NCBI RefSeq assembly: GCF_000730625.1
Contig: NZ_BBIT01000001.1
Location: 1 to 64,000 of the forward strand
Direction: 5' to 3'
DNA from: Pseudomonas oryzihabitans NBRC 102199
GTDB taxonomy: Bacteria; Pseudomonadota; Gammaproteobacteria; Pseudomonadales; Pseudomonadaceae
Length of the DNA stretch: 64,000 nt
Made by a program: the position numbers and the translations under genes. Positions 10,572 through 19,924 of the stretch are shown piece after piece. The notes under the pieces are model-generated. The model was not told the origin of the DNA. It saw only the letters and a program-made list of their open reading frames with translations, and made no database searches. The first letter of the stretch is position 1. Each line of letters opens with the position of its first letter.

Positions 10572-11921
10572 ATGACAGCAACCGTCGACACAACAACAAC
10601 TACCACAGCTCCCGCGCCCAAGCGTCCCGTCAAGCAGCCGCTCTACAAGAGTCTCTATTTCCAGGTGATCGTGGCGATCGTCCTGGGTGTGCTGCTCGGC
10701 CACTTCTATCCCCAGACCGGCGCTGCCATGAAGCCGCTGGGTGACGGTTTCATCAAGCTGATCAAAATGGTCATCGCGCCCATCATCTTCTGCACCGTGG
10801 TGACCGGTATCGCCGGCATGCAGAACATGAAGGCCGTGGGCAAGACCGGCGGCATGGCGCTGCTGTACTTCGAGATCTTCTCCACCATCGCGCTGCTGAT
10901 CGGCCTGATCGTGGTCAACGTCGTCCAGCCGGGCGCCGGCATGAACGTCGACGTCAGCACCCTGGACACCAAGGGCATCGCTGCCTACGCCGCGGCTGGC
11001 GAGAAGCAGAGCACCATCGACTTCCTGATGAACATCATCCCGTCGACGGTCGTCAACGCCTTCGCCACCGGTGAGATCCTGCAGGTCCTGTTCTTCGCCG
11101 TGCTGTTCGGCTATGCCCTGCATCGCCTGGGCGAGACCGGTCAACTGGTGTTCAACTTCATCGACCGCATCTCCCACGTCTTCTTCAACATCATCAACGT
11201 CATCATGAAGCTCGCCCCCATCGGCGCCTTCGGTGCCATGGCGTTCACCATCGGCAAATACGGCGTCGGCACCCTGGTGCAGCTGGGCTACCTGATGGCC
11301 TGCTTCTACATCACCTGCCTGCTGTTCGTGCTGGTGGTGCTGGGTGCCGTGGCGCGCATGCACGGCTTCAGCATCCTCAAGTTCATCAAGTACATCCGTG
11401 AAGAACTGCTGATCGTGCTGGGTACCTCGTCCTCCGAGTCCGCCCTGCCGCGCATGCTGACCAAGATGCAGAAGCTGGGCGCCGAGAAGTCGGTGGTCGG
11501 CCTGGTGATCCCCACCGGCTACTCCTTCAACCTCGACGGCACCTCCATCTACCTGACCATGGCTGCGGTGTTCATCGCCCAGGCCACCAACACCCAGATG
11601 GACATCACCCACCAGATCACCCTGCTGCTGGTGCTGCTGATATCCTCCAAGGGCGCTGCAGGCGTCACCGGTAGCGGCTTCATCGTACTGGCCGCCACCC
11701 TGTCCGCCGTCGGTCACGTACCGGTCGCCGGCCTGGCGCTGATCCTGGGTATCGACCGCTTCATGTCCGAAGCCCGCGCCCTGACCAACCTGGTCGGCAA
11801 CGGCGTGGCCTCCATCGTGGTCGCCAAGTGGTGCGGCCAGCTGGACGAGCAGACCCTGAAGACCGAACTCGCTCGCGGCCCGAACGCCGTCGAAGTCGAG
11901 GAAGCTCGCCAGCCTGCCTGA
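10572..11921 (+). CDS. dctA: C4-dicarboxylate:proton/sodium symporter DctA
   Basis: 449 residues, inner membrane, dicarboxylate/amino acid:cation symporter (DAACS) family. It takes up succinate, fumarate and malate. Family signatures: the serine-rich loop [12 protein letters not shown], the transmembrane motif [19 protein letters not shown], and [17 protein letters not shown] near the C-terminus, the last being typical of DctA rather than glutamate carriers. The ATG at 10572 has GGGAAAGAG upstream; the open frame continues to 10404 without a better start. An AAnAAnAA-type A-rich motif lies just inside the coding region. A strong terminator follows. Regulators DctB/DctD are not in the window. 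Confidence 0.95.
   Translation: MTATVDTTTTTTAPAPKRPVKQPLYKSLYFQVIVAIVLGVLLGHFYPQTGAAMKPLGDGFIKLIKMVIAPIIFCTVVTGIAGMQNMKAVGKTGGMALLYFEIFSTIALLIGLIVVNVVQPGAGMNVDVSTLDTKGIAAYAAAGEKQSTIDFLMNIIPSTVVNAFATGEILQVLFFAVLFGYALHRLGETGQLVFNFIDRISHVFFNIINVIMKLAPIGAFGAMAFTIGKYGVGTLVQLGYLMACFYITCLLFVLVVLGAVARMHGFSILKFIKYIREELLIVLGTSSSESALPRMLTKMQKLGAEKSVVGLVIPTGYSFNLDGTSIYLTMAAVFIAQATNTQMDITHQITLLLVLLISSKGAAGVTGSGFIVLAATLSAVGHVPVAGLALILGIDRFMSEARALTNLVGNGVASIVVAKWCGQLDEQTLKTELARGPNAVEVEEARQPA
10590..10601 (+). promoter_or_regulatory. Candidate Hfq/Crc catabolite-repression motif
   Basis: ACAACAACAACT at codons 7-10 of dctA fits the A-rich AAnAAnAA pattern bound by Hfq with Crc in pseudomonads. A second A-rich match (AACAAAAA) lies near 10484-10491 in the leader. 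Position close to the start codon is the usual one for translational repression. The motif is short and could arise from the poly-threonine N-terminus alone. Confidence 0.4.
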
Positions 11922-11970
11922 GCCTGACGCGAGGGCCGCTCCTGGAGCGGTCCCTGCGGTAACGACAAGA

Positions 11971-12004
11971 CGCCCGTATCGAAAGATACGGGCGTTTTCT
12001 TTTG
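11971..12004 (+). terminator. Intrinsic terminator of dctA
   Basis: An 11-bp perfect stem ACGCCCGTATC/GATACGGGCGT (11971-11981 and 11986-11996) closed by a GAAA tetraloop and followed by TTTCTTTT (11997-12004). A textbook strong terminator 50 bp after the dctA stop. Confidence 0.95.
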
Positions 12005-12335
12005 CCTGGGATCTGGCCGGAGCAGAGTGGCCGCGCCGCGTCAGGCCGTAAGGCCAGGCCCTTCGATTGGCAGGTATGGGAGAGCCCTCCAAGCCGGCTT
12101 GGCTACGCCGAGAGCGAAGGGCAAGACGGGGCCCTTCAGACGGCCCCTGCCGATGCTGCATGGCGGGAGGTACGGGGATGGCGCAGGATGGGTCAGATCG
12201 CGCGTGCAGGGTCGTACAGCCCGCTATCTGGCAGGTGCGCAGGTCGGTCGATCAGCCGGGAGATAAGGAAGGAGGAGGGCGGAGGGGTAGCGGAAGGGAC
12301 GAAGCGCCGGCAGGCCGCCAGCGCTTCGGGGTGGA
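12005..12335. other. Intergenic region between convergent dctA and the sugar transporter
   Basis: About 330 bp. Several open frames cross it but none has a ribosome site or protein-like composition. Next to the transporter stop codon there is a hairpin CGAAGCGC/GCGCTTCG (12300-12307 and 12321-12328) whose inner GGC/GCC extends the stem. Nothing else recognised. Confidence 0.6.
12300..12328 (-). terminator. GC-rich hairpin after the sugar transporter gene
   Basis: Perfect 8-bp arms CGAAGCGC/GCGCTTCG with an inner GGC/GCC pair across a mismatch, 7 bp past the stop codon at 12336. There is no T tract on the minus strand, so it may mark a 3' end by protecting the mRNA or pausing polymerase rather than act alone. 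Confidence 0.4.
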
Positions 12336-13550
12336 TCAGCGACGCAGGGTGGGGCGATAGCCCATTACGCCGTAGAACAGGATGTAGAGGTAGCAGACCA
12401 GCGGGATCAGGAAGGAGGGCAGCAGGCCGATGGTGTCGGCGAAGTAGCCCTGGATGGCCGGCACCAGTGCGCCACCGACGATACCCATGCACAGCAGGCC
12501 CGAACCCTTGGAGGTGAACTTGCCCAGGCCCTTGAGTGCCAGGGAGAAGATGGTCGGGAACATGATGGAGTTGAAGAAGCCGATGGCCAGCAGCGCCCAC
12601 ATGGCGACCTTGCCACCTTGCAGCACGGCCACGGCCAGCAGCACGCCAATGGCGATGGCATTGAAGGTCAGCACCAGGTTCGGCCGCACCTTGGTCATGA
12701 TCACGCCGCCGATGAAGCGACCGACCATGGCGCCACCCCAGTACAGGGACAGGTACTTGGCGGCGGTGGCGGCGTTCAGGCCAGCCACGTCCGGGCTTTC
12801 CATCAGGCTCACCAGATAGCTGCCGATGGACACTTCCGCACCCACGTACATGAAGATGCCGACCACGCCGAGCAGCAGATGGCGATAGGCCCAGACGCTG
12901 TTGGCGGTCAGGGCGTTCTCGTCGGTGGCGTTGTCCTGCTCGGTGTCCTTGATCTGCGGCAGGCGGAAGAGGCCGATGATCACCGCCAGGGCGACCAGCA
13001 TGCCGGCCAGGATCAGGTAGGGCAGCTGCACCGAATGGGCGGCGGAGTCTTCACCGACCAGCGCCAGAATGGTCACTGCGCCCACCAGCGGGCCGACGGT
13101 GGTACCCAGGGAGTTGAAGGCCTGGGTCAGGTTGAGGCGCGAGGCCGCGGTTTCCGGCTTGCCGAGGATGGTGACGTAGGGGTTCGCCGCCACCTGCAGC
13201 ACGGTGATACCGGCCGCCAGCACGAACAGGGCAGTCAGGAAGAAACCGTAGGAGTGGGCTCCGGCGGCCGGGTAGAACAGTACGCAACCGACGCCGGCGG
13301 TGAGCAGGCCGACGATGATGCCCTTCTTGTAGCCCAGGCTTTCCACCAGGCGACCGGCCGGGAAGGAGACGATGAAGTAGGCGGTGAAGAAGCAGAACTG
13401 GATCAGCGAGGCCTGCAGATAGCTGAGGGTGAAGACCGCCTTGAGGTGGGGGATCAGGATGTCGTTCAGCGAGGTGATCAGACCCCACATGAAGAACAGC
13501 ATGGTGAGGACGATCAAGGGTCCGCGGTAGCTCTGGTTTTGATTGTGCAT
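12336..13550 (-). CDS. FucP/GluP-family sugar:proton MFS transporter
   Basis: 404 residues with about twelve membrane segments. The N-terminus YRGPLIVLTMLFFMWGLITS, with its downstream loop NDILIPHLK, and the later AANPYVTILGKPETAASRLN are characteristic of the fucose/glucose/galactose permease group (FHS family). It should import a hexose or deoxyhexose with protons. The ATG at 13550 has GGAG 5 nt upstream. No sugar catabolic genes flank it, so the substrate cannot be fixed. Confidence 0.88.
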   Translation of the reverse strand: MHNQNQSYRGPLIVLTMLFFMWGLITSLNDILIPHLKAVFTLSYLQASLIQFCFFTAYFIVSFPAGRLVESLGYKKGIIVGLLTAGVGCVLFYPAAGAHSYGFFLTALFVLAAGITVLQVAANPYVTILGKPETAASRLNLTQAFNSLGTTVGPLVGAVTILALVGEDSAAHSVQLPYLILAGMLVALAVIIGLFRLPQIKDTEQDNATDENALTANSVWAYRHLLLGVVGIFMYVGAEVSIGSYLVSLMESPDVAGLNAATAAKYLSLYWGGAMVGRFIGGVIMTKVRPNLVLTFNAIAIGVLLAVAVLQGGKVAMWALLAIGFFNSIMFPTIFSLALKGLGKFTSKGSGLLCMGIVGGALVPAIQGYFADTIGLLPSFLIPLVCYLYILFYGVMGYRPTLRR

Positions 13551-13752
13551 TGGGGCTCCATGGGTACAACAGTTTCTTGTTTCTGCCCGCTAGTTCGGAC
13601 AGCGCTGTCTATGGCGGCTGCGCAGATACAGCGAAGCGGCGCGAGATTAAGCTATTCGTGCTGCTGAATCCATTCTTCCTGGAGGTTCGCAGGCGAAGTG
13701 CCGGCGCCTTCGACCGCGGGGCCCGTGACCGGTTCAGCGGGGCAGGGAGCAG

Positions 13753-13782
13753 AAATGAAAAACGGCGCCAGAGGCGCCGTTT
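13753..13782 (-). terminator. Intrinsic terminator of fabB
   Basis: A 10-bp perfect stem AAACGGCGCC/GGCGCCGTTT (13760-13769 and 13773-13782) with a 3-nt loop. On the minus strand it is followed by a T-rich run (TTTTTCATTT overlapping the stem end). It lies about 20 bp past the fabB stop. Confidence 0.9.
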
Positions 13783-13803
13783 GGGTCACACAAGCGAGGG
13801 CTA

Positions 13804-15021
13804 TCAGCCCTGCCAGCGCTTGAGTACCAGGGTGGCGTTGGTGCCGCCGAAACCGAAGCTGTTGCTCATGATGAGGTCCAGCTTGGCGTTTTCCTTGGTC
13901 TCGCGCAGGATCGGCAGGTCGGCGACTTCCGGATCCAGTTCGTCGATGTTGGCCGAACCGGCGATGAAGTTGCCTTCCATCATCAGCATGCAGTAGATGG
14001 CCTCATGCACACCGGCAGCGCCCAGGGAGTGACCCGACAGGCTCTTGGTGGAGCTGATGGCCGGAGCCTTGTCGCCGAACACGGCGCGCACGCCCTTGAT
14101 CTCGGCCACGTCGCCCACCGGGGTGGAGGTACCGTGGGTGTTCAGGTAGTCGATCTCGCCGTCGACGGTGGACAGCGCCTGCTGCATGCAGCGGATGGCG
14201 CCTTCGCCGCTCGGGGCGACCATGTCGTAGCCGTCGGAGGTCGCGCCGTAGCCGACGATCTCGGCATAGATCTTGGCGCCGCGGGCCAGGGCGTGTTCGA
14301 GCTCCTCGACCACCACCATGCCGCCGCCGCCAGCGATGACGAAGCCGTCACGCTTGCTGTCGTAGGCACGGGAAGCCTTTTCCGGCGTCTCGTTGTAGTC
14401 GCTGGAGAGCGCGCCCATGGCATCGAACAGCATGCTCTGGGTCCAGTGCTCTTCCTCACCGCCACCGGCGAAGACCACGTCCTGCTTGCCGAGCTGGATC
14501 TGCTCCATGGCCAGGCCGATGCAGTGGGCGCTGGTGGCGCAGGCCGAGGCTACGGAGTAGTTCAGGCCCTTGATCTTGAAGGGGGTGGCCAGGCAGGCGG
14601 AGACCGTGCTGCTCATGGTCCGGGTCACGCGGTAGGGACCGACACGCTTGACGCCCTTCTCGCGCAGGATGTCCAGGGCTTCCATCTGGTTGAAGGTGGA
14701 AGCGCCACCGGAACCGGCGATCAGGCCGGTGCGGGGGTTGGAGACCTGCTCTTCGGACAGACCGGAGTCCTTGATCGCCTGCTCCATCGCCAGATAGGCG
14801 TAGGCGGCGGCATCGCCGACGAAGCGCTTGACCTTGCGGTCGATCAATTCTTCGAGGTTCAGGTCGATGGAACCGGAAACCTGGCTGCGCAGACCCATCT
14901 CGGCATATTCCGGATTGTGACGGATGCCGGCACGACCCGCGCGCAGGTTGGCGGAAACGGTGTCTTTATCATTGCCCAGGCACGAAACGATACCCAGACC
15001 GGTAATGACGACGCGACGCAT
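13804..15021 (-). CDS. fabB: 3-oxoacyl-[acyl-carrier-protein] synthase I
   Basis: 405 residues. It condenses malonyl-ACP with acyl-ACP and is required for elongating the cis-unsaturated intermediates made by FabA. The Cys-His-His triad is visible: nucleophile Cys161 in [11 protein letters not shown], His in [11 protein letters not shown], His in [13 protein letters not shown] glycine-rich C-terminus [13 protein letters not shown] is typical. Its start lies 11 bp after the fabA stop, so fabA-fabB is a two-gene operon as in other pseudomonads. Confidence 0.97.
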   Translation of the reverse strand: MRRVVITGLGIVSCLGNDKDTVSANLRAGRAGIRHNPEYAEMGLRSQVSGSIDLNLEELIDRKVKRFVGDAAAYAYLAMEQAIKDSGLSEEQVSNPRTGLIAGSGGASTFNQMEALDILREKGVKRVGPYRVTRTMSSTVSACLATPFKIKGLNYSVASACATSAHCIGLAMEQIQLGKQDVVFAGGGEEEHWTQSMLFDAMGALSSDYNETPEKASRAYDSKRDGFVIAGGGGMVVVEELEHALARGAKIYAEIVGYGATSDGYDMVAPSGEGAIRCMQQALSTVDGEIDYLNTHGTSTPVGDVAEIKGVRAVFGDKAPAISSTKSLSGHSLGAAGVHEAIYCMLMMEGNFIAGSANIDELDPEVADLPILRETKENAKLDLIMSNSFGFGGTNATLVLKRWQG

Positions 15022-15032
15022 GCGAAAAGCCC

Positions 15033-15548
15033 TTAGAAGCTATCGGTGGAAGTGAACAGGCCGACGCGCAGACCTTCGGCGGAGTAGATCTCGCGGCCGT
15101 CCACGCTAACGGTGCCATCGGCGATGGCCAGAATCAGCGACCTGTTGATGGTGCGTTTGATATGGATATTGTAGGTGACCTTCTTGGCGGTCGGCAGTAC
15201 CTGGCCGAAGAACTTCACTTCGCCAGAGCCCAGGGCGCGACCGCGACCCGGATTGCCCTGCCAGCCAAGGTAGAAACCGACCAGCTGCCACATGGCATCC
15301 AGGCCCAGGCAGCCCGGCATCACCGGGTCACCTTCGAAATGGCAACCGAAGAACCAGAGGTCGGGACGGATATCGAGTTCCGCCACCAGTTCGCCCTTGC
15401 CGTATTTCCCGCCTACCTCACTGATATGCGTGATCCGATCGATCATCAGCATGTTCGGTGCGGGCAATTGGGCATTGCCCGGACCGAAGAGCTCGCCACG
15501 GCTGCAGCGCAGCAAGTCTTCGTAGGTAAAGGCGTGTTGTTTGGTCAT
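15033..15548 (-). CDS. fabA: 3-hydroxydecanoyl-ACP dehydratase/isomerase
   Basis: 171 residues, the standard length. It dehydrates 3-hydroxydecanoyl-ACP and isomerises trans-2- to cis-3-decenoyl-ACP, the branch point to unsaturated fatty acids. Catalytic His70 and Asp84 are seen in [19 protein letters not shown]. Hot-dog fold. The start is ATG 15548 ([13 protein letters not shown]), with AGGAG 6 nt upstream; the open frame extends to 15689 but lacks family similarity there. First gene of the fabAB operon. Confidence 0.97.
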   Translation of the reverse strand: MTKQHAFTYEDLLRCSRGELFGPGNAQLPAPNMLMIDRITHISEVGGKYGKGELVAELDIRPDLWFFGCHFEGDPVMPGCLGLDAMWQLVGFYLGWQGNPGRGRALGSGEVKFFGQVLPTAKKVTYNIHIKRTINRSLILAIADGTVSVDGREIYSAEGLRVGLFTSTDSF

Positions 15549-15925
15549 GCAAGCTCCTGTAGCTGGCCTAGGTCCAGGCTCTGGCGACTCCGAAGGTCGC
15601 TCTGGGTATGGCTTCGTGTAGCAGTAGACTGCCGGGGCATCGGGAAAGTCACAGGCCAGCGCCCCGCTCGTTAACGGACCATTGTGCACTTTTCGCAGTC
15701 AATTCTCCATCCTGGGCGCCCGCTCGGGGTCGCGCGCGCCCTGGGGCGACGCGGCGGGCAGCACCGGGAAAGGGGTGTTTGCCCACCCTAGATAAGTATT
15801 CCTCGGGCGTTTTCAATACCGTTCGGCCGATACGCGGCAGACCGTGAACCGGCCCTGAGGCCGGCGCGCGGCTACCGTATACTGAGCGACGAGGCCGCGT
15901 GATTGCGGTGAAGCCGAGAGTTTCG
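15549..15925. other. Divergent promoter region of fabA and gpsA
   Basis: 377 bp. On the minus strand a TTGACT hexamer (15697-15702 on the plus strand) could be the -35 of fabAB, but its -10 is poor. On the plus strand TATACT at 15878-15883 is a good -10 for gpsA, 43 bp before its start. No operator palindrome for a DesT or FadR-type regulator was convincing. The remainder is GC-rich and without a recognised signal. Confidence 0.5.
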
Positions 15926-16948
15926 ATGACAGTCCAATCCCCCATCGCCGTCCTGGGCGGCGGCAGCTTCGGTACCGCCCTGGCCAATCTGGTCGCCGAG
16001 AACGGGCTGCCGGTGCGCCTGTGGATGCGCGATCCGCACCAGGCCGAGACCATCCGCCGCGAGCGCGAGAATCCGCGCTATCTGAAGGGTATCAAGGTGC
16101 ACGCCGCGGTCGAGGCCACCAGTGACCTGCAGGGCGCCATCCAGGGCTGCGAGCTGATCCTGGTGGCCCTGCCGTCGAGCGCGCTGCGCCAGGCCCTGGC
16201 ACCCATCGCCCAGCAGCTGGAAGGGCGTTTCCTCGTCAGCACCACCAAGGGCATCGAAGCGCATTCCTTCATGCTGATGAGCGAGATCCTCGCGGAAATC
16301 GTGCCGCGGGCGCGCATCGGCATCATCTCCGGGCCCAACCTCGCTCGCGAGATCGCCGAGCACCAACTCACCGCCACCGTGGTGGCCAGCGAGGACGAAG
16401 AGGTGTGCCGGCGGGTCCAGGCGGCGCTGCACGGCCGCACCTTCCGCGTCTATGCCAGTGCCGACCGTCTCGGCGTGGAGCTGGCCGGCGCCCTGAAGAA
16501 CGTCTACGCCATCATCGCCGGCATGGCCGCGGCCCTGGCGATGGGCGAGAACACCCGCAGCATGCTGATCACCCGGGCCCTGGCCGAGATGACCCGCTTC
16601 GCCGTGCAGCGCGGCGCCAATCCCATCACCTACCTGGGCCTGGCCGGGGTAGGGGACCTGATCGTGACCTGCTCGTCGGAGAAGAGCCGCAACTACCGAG
16701 TCGGCCATGCTCTGGGGCGAGGATTGACCCTGGACGAGGCGGTGGCGCAGATCGGCGAGACCGCGGAAGGCGTCAATACCCTGCGCGTGCTCAAGGAAAA
16801 AGCGGACGAGTTGGGCGTCTACATGCCCCTGGTCAACGGCCTCTATGCGATCCTGTTCGAGGGCCGCAGCCTGGGGCAGGTGATCGAGGCCCTGATGGGC
16901 GGCGAGCCCAAGACCGATGTGGATGTGGCGGACGCCCCCTTCAATTGA
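15926..16948 (+). CDS. gpsA: Glycerol-3-phosphate dehydrogenase [NAD(P)+]
   Basis: 340 residues. It reduces dihydroxyacetone phosphate to sn-glycerol 3-phosphate, the backbone of phospholipids. The Rossmann loop is [10 protein letters not shown] at about 11-20. [17 protein letters not shown] and the lysine of [12 protein letters not shown] are conserved active-site elements. ATG 15926 is preferred over upstream 15899 because the family begins close to the Rossmann strand and GAGAG lies about 5 nt upstream. It heads a tight run of plus-strand genes and faces fabAB, another lipid-synthesis operon. Confidence 0.95.
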   Translation: MTVQSPIAVLGGGSFGTALANLVAENGLPVRLWMRDPHQAETIRRERENPRYLKGIKVHAAVEATSDLQGAIQGCELILVALPSSALRQALAPIAQQLEGRFLVSTTKGIEAHSFMLMSEILAEIVPRARIGIISGPNLAREIAEHQLTATVVASEDEEVCRRVQAALHGRTFRVYASADRLGVELAGALKNVYAIIAGMAAALAMGENTRSMLITRALAEMTRFAVQRGANPITYLGLAGVGDLIVTCSSEKSRNYRVGHALGRGLTLDEAVAQIGETAEGVNTLRVLKEKADELGVYMPLVNGLYAILFEGRSLGQVIEALMGGEPKTDVDVADAPFN

Positions 16949-16979
16949 GCCGCTACACTGTCTGAAAAGAGGAATTCCC

Positions 16980-17279
16980 ATGTCCCAACCCGAACATTCC
17001 CGCGAGCTGCTAGGCCTGCGCCTGATCTGGATGCTGCTGTTCCTGTTCGTCTGGCTGGGTGCGCAGTACGTGCTGGCGGTAGTGGTGCTGGTGCAACTGG
17101 TGGTGCGCCTGATCAAGGGCGAAGCCAATCCCGGTTTGACCGCCTTTGGCGCGGCCCTGGGCAGCTATCTGGCGCAGATCGTCCGCTTCGGCACCTTCGC
17201 CAGCGAAGTGAAGCCCTGGCCCTTCGCCGACTGGCCGGCCACCGAGCAACCCGACGACCGTTCCGCCACCGCGCCATGA
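16980..17279 (+). CDS. DUF4389-type small membrane protein
   Basis: 99 residues with a hydrophobic hairpin (about residues 14-43: LIWMLLFLFVWLGAQYVLAV and a following segment) and a second amphipathic region ending in a Pro/Trp-rich tail. It resembles short DUF4389 proteins found beside gpsA in pseudomonads; function unknown. The ATG at 16980 has AGAGGA about 7 nt upstream. Its stop overlaps the sixA start (ATGA), so the two are translationally coupled. Confidence 0.75.
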   Translation: MSQPEHSRELLGLRLIWMLLFLFVWLGAQYVLAVVVLVQLVVRLIKGEANPGLTAFGAALGSYLAQIVRFGTFASEVKPWPFADWPATEQPDDRSATAP

Positions 17280-17731
17280 AGCTCTGGCTGCTGCGGCATG
17301 GCGAAGCCGAGGCGCGGGCGCCCAGTGATGAGGTGCGCGAGCTGACCGCTACCGGTCGCGCCGAGGTGCTGCGCAGCGCCCTGCAGCTCAAGGGTGCCAA
17401 GTTGCAGCTCATCCTCGCCAGTCCCTATGTGCGCGCGCAGCAGACGGCGGCCCTGGTGCAACAGCAGCTGGGCTGGCCGGGCGAGTTGCGCAGCGTTTCC
17501 TGGGCCACGCCCGACGGCGAGCCGGAACGCGCCCTGGCGGAGCTGGCGCGACTGGAGGTGGAGGAGCTGCTGCTGGTGACCCACAATCCCTTCGTCGGTG
17601 AACTGGCCGGCTGGTTGCTGCACGGTCATCGGCAGGCGCCGGTGCCCATGAGTACCGCGTCCCTGCTGTGCCTGGAGGCGCCGCTGCCCCTGGCCGGCGG
17701 TTTCGATCTGGTCAGTCGCTTCCACGGCTGA
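17276..17731 (+). CDS. sixA: Phosphohistidine phosphatase SixA
   Basis: 151 residues of the histidine phosphatase branch. The RHG motif LLRHGEAEARAPSDEVREL at the N-terminus and the second histidine in VTHNPFVGELAGW are the catalytic pair. SixA removes phosphate from histidine, in E. coli from HPt domains or the PTS-Ntr protein NPr. It overlaps the preceding gene by 4 bp and ends 20 bp before the thioesterase gene. Confidence 0.9.
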   Translation: MKLWLLRHGEAEARAPSDEVRELTATGRAEVLRSALQLKGAKLQLILASPYVRAQQTAALVQQQLGWPGELRSVSWATPDGEPERALAELARLEVEELLLVTHNPFVGELAGWLLHGHRQAPVPMSTASLLCLEAPLPLAGGFDLVSRFHG

Positions 17732-17751
17732 CGCCCTTGCAAGGAAAGTAC

Positions 17752-18195
17752 ATGAGCATCTGGCAGACCCTTCCGGATCCTGAGGACCTCGGGCGTGCGC
17801 TCGAGAACACCCTGGCCGAACACCTGGACATGCGGATCGAAGCCTGGGACGACAGCAGCCTGACCGCCAGCATGGTGGTCGACCGCCGCACCCACCAGCC
17901 CATGGGGCTGTTGCATGGCGGCGCTTCGGTGGCCCTGGCGGAAACCGTGGGCTCGATCGCCAGCATGCTCTGCGTGGATCGCTCGCGCTTCTATTGCGTG
18001 GGTCAGGAAATCAATGCCAACCACCTGCGGGGCGTGCGCTCCGGGCGGGTGACGGCGGTGGCGCGTCCCCTGCACCTAGGGCGCAGCAGCCATGTCTGGG
18101 ACATCCGCCTGAGCGATGAAGAGGGGCGCCTGACCTGTGTCTCGCGGCTGACGGTAGCCGTGGTGCCCTTGCAGCGGGATGCCTCCCCGGCATGA
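17752..18195 (+). CDS. Hot-dog acyl-CoA thioesterase (PaaI/YdiI type)
   Basis: 147 residues. The motif HQPMGLLHGGASVALAETVG is the hot-dog helix of the PaaI/MenI/YdiI group, with the conserved HGG and a catalytic acidic residue in the ALAE segment. It probably hydrolyses an aromatic or medium-chain acyl-CoA. The start is ATG 17752 with AAGGAAA upstream. It lies in a string of closely spaced plus-strand genes from gpsA. Confidence 0.88.
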   Translation: MSIWQTLPDPEDLGRALENTLAEHLDMRIEAWDDSSLTASMVVDRRTHQPMGLLHGGASVALAETVGSIASMLCVDRSRFYCVGQEINANHLRGVRSGRVTAVARPLHLGRSSHVWDIRLSDEEGRLTCVSRLTVAVVPLQRDASPA

Positions 18196-18226
18196 AGCGC
18201 GCACTGGCACCCGCGGAGTGGAAATC

Positions 18227-19108
18227 ATGACCGCCCAGGTGCAGGAATTGCGGCTGGAATTGCCCCATATCGAGTTGAGCGCCCGGGCCTTCGGTCCGGA
18301 AGATGGCTATCCGGTGCTGGCGCTGCATGGCTGGTTGGACAATGCCATGACCTTCGCCCAGCTCGCGCCACGGCTGCACGGCCTGCGCATCGTGGCTCTG
18401 GACCTGCCGGGTCATGGTCTGTCAGCCCATCGTCCTGCGGGCGTTGGGTATGCGATTCAGGACTATGGGCTGGATGTGCTCGCGGCCGCGCGACAATTGG
18501 GCTGGGATCGCTTCGGTCTGCTTGGCCATTCGATGGGCGCCATCGTCGGCGTCATCGCCGCCGCGGCCCTGCCGGAGCAGATCGAACGCCTGGCGCTGAT
18601 CGATGGCCTGCTGCCCTATACAACGCCGGCAGAGGAGATCGCCGAGAAACTCGGCAAGGCGCTGCTGGCGGAGCTGGAGCTGCCCAACCGGCGCAAGCCG
18701 GTCTACGCCACGGTGGAAGACGCCGTAGCGGCGCGGCTGAAGGGGTCGCTGACGGTCAGTCGGGAAGCCGCCGAGCTGCTCGCCGAGCGTGGCTTGATGG
18801 CGGTGCCCGGTGGCTACACCTGGCGTTCTGATCCCCACCTGAGGCTGCCCAGTCGAATGAGGTTCACCCCGGAGCAGGCCGAAGCCTGTCTGCGCGCGGT
18901 GCGCTGCCCCACAGCCCTGGTGGTGGCCACGGGTGGCCTGGTGGCGCCCCATGCCGAGGCCATGCGCCTGGCGCGAGAACAGCCGAACTTCAGCCTTCAC
19001 GAATTGCCGGGCGGGCACCATCTGCATCTGGACGATGCGGCGGGCGCCCAGGCCGTCGCAGATTGTTTCAATGCCTTCTTTGCCGCCGGCACCGGGCACG
19101 ACGAATAA
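18227..19108 (+). CDS. Alpha/beta-hydrolase
   Basis: 293 residues with a complete fold signature: LALHGWLDNAMTF (oxyanion region), LDLPGHGLSAHRP, the nucleophile elbow LLGHSMGAIVG and the catalytic histidine in LPGGHHLHLDD. Probably an esterase or thioesterase; substrate unknown. ATG 18227 has GGAG about 8 nt upstream; an alternative start at 18179 would overlap the thioesterase gene. Adjacency to the thioesterase suggests both act on acyl or ester metabolites. Confidence 0.88.
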   Translation: MTAQVQELRLELPHIELSARAFGPEDGYPVLALHGWLDNAMTFAQLAPRLHGLRIVALDLPGHGLSAHRPAGVGYAIQDYGLDVLAAARQLGWDRFGLLGHSMGAIVGVIAAAALPEQIERLALIDGLLPYTTPAEEIAEKLGKALLAELELPNRRKPVYATVEDAVAARLKGSLTVSREAAELLAERGLMAVPGGYTWRSDPHLRLPSRMRFTPEQAEACLRAVRCPTALVVATGGLVAPHAEAMRLAREQPNFSLHELPGGHHLHLDDAAGAQAVADCFNAFFAAGTGHDE

Positions 19109-19114
19109 TGCGGC

Positions 19115-19924
19115 ATGCCTAGCCGTCTGTTCTGCCCGCGCTCCCGCTCCCTGCGACGCCTCCTGCTGATCGGCCTGCTGCTGTCCCTTGGGACGACGCA
19201 GGCGGAGGTGCTGCCGGAGATCGCACCCATGGACCATGCCCAACTGGTGCGCGAAAGCGGACCGGCAACCGCCGAACGCCTCTATCCGCTGGGGCCAGTC
19301 AGTCGCATCGGCGGTCGCCTGCGCCTGGAGGATTCGCTGCAGGTGGAGGGCCAACTCCAGACCCAGACCTTCGAGCTGGCCAGCGGCCATCCGCCGCTGG
19401 CACGGCTGGACAGCGAGCGGCAGCGCCTGCAGCAGCAGGGCGCGACGCTGCTCTACTGGTGCGAAGGGCGTGATTGCGGCGCCAGCAACGTCATCGCCAA
19501 CAGCCTGCTGGGCGAGGCCATGCTCTATGGACCGGACGATCAGCAGGGGCTGCTGGTGCTGCAACTGGCGGAGCCGCAGACGGTGCTGACGCTCTATGGC
19601 ATCACCCGCGGCAACCGTCGCGGCTACCTGCATGCCGAGCGGCTGCAGGCTGGCCAGCCTCTCCCTGAACTGTTGCCGAGCGCCGCCACCCTGCTCAAGG
19701 AGTTGCAGCGCGACGGTCAGCTGCTCCTGCCCGCCCTGGAGCGGGCCCCTGAGCAACCCTGGATCGCCCGGCTGGCGGCGGCCCTGGCGCTCAATGGCGA
19801 TGTGGCGGTGACCCTGGGCGGCGACCAGGCAGACGCCTGGCAGCGTGCCCTGCGCGAAGCGGGTATCCGCGCGCCGCGGCTGCAGACCGAGGCCAGTCGA
19901 GCCGCCGGACTCTATCGCCGCTAG
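19115..19924 (+). CDS. DUF4892-type exported protein
   Basis: 269 residues. An N-terminal signal peptide is clear (basic start, then LLLIGLLLSLGTTQA, cleavage near residue 30). The body contains the pair YWCEGRDCGASN, two cysteines that could form a disulfide, and a region LTLYGITRGNRRGYLHAERL. I associate this with DUF4892 proteins of pseudomonads; function unknown, location periplasm or outer membrane. The ribosome site is weak. Its TAG stop shares the CTAG tetranucleotide with the stop of the convergent MFS gene. Confidence 0.7.
   Translation: MPSRLFCPRSRSLRRLLLIGLLLSLGTTQAEVLPEIAPMDHAQLVRESGPATAERLYPLGPVSRIGGRLRLEDSLQVEGQLQTQTFELASGHPPLARLDSERQRLQQQGATLLYWCEGRDCGASNVIANSLLGEAMLYGPDDQQGLLVLQLAEPQTVLTLYGITRGNRRGYLHAERLQAGQPLPELLPSAATLLKELQRDGQLLLPALERAPEQPWIARLAAALALNGDVAVTLGGDQADAWQRALREAGIRAPRLQTEASRAAGLYRR

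Noticed and set aside
12002-12517. Plus-strand frame after the dctA terminator
   Set aside because: Arg/Gly/Ser low-complexity sequence running into the antisense of the sugar transporter; no ribosome site or family signature.
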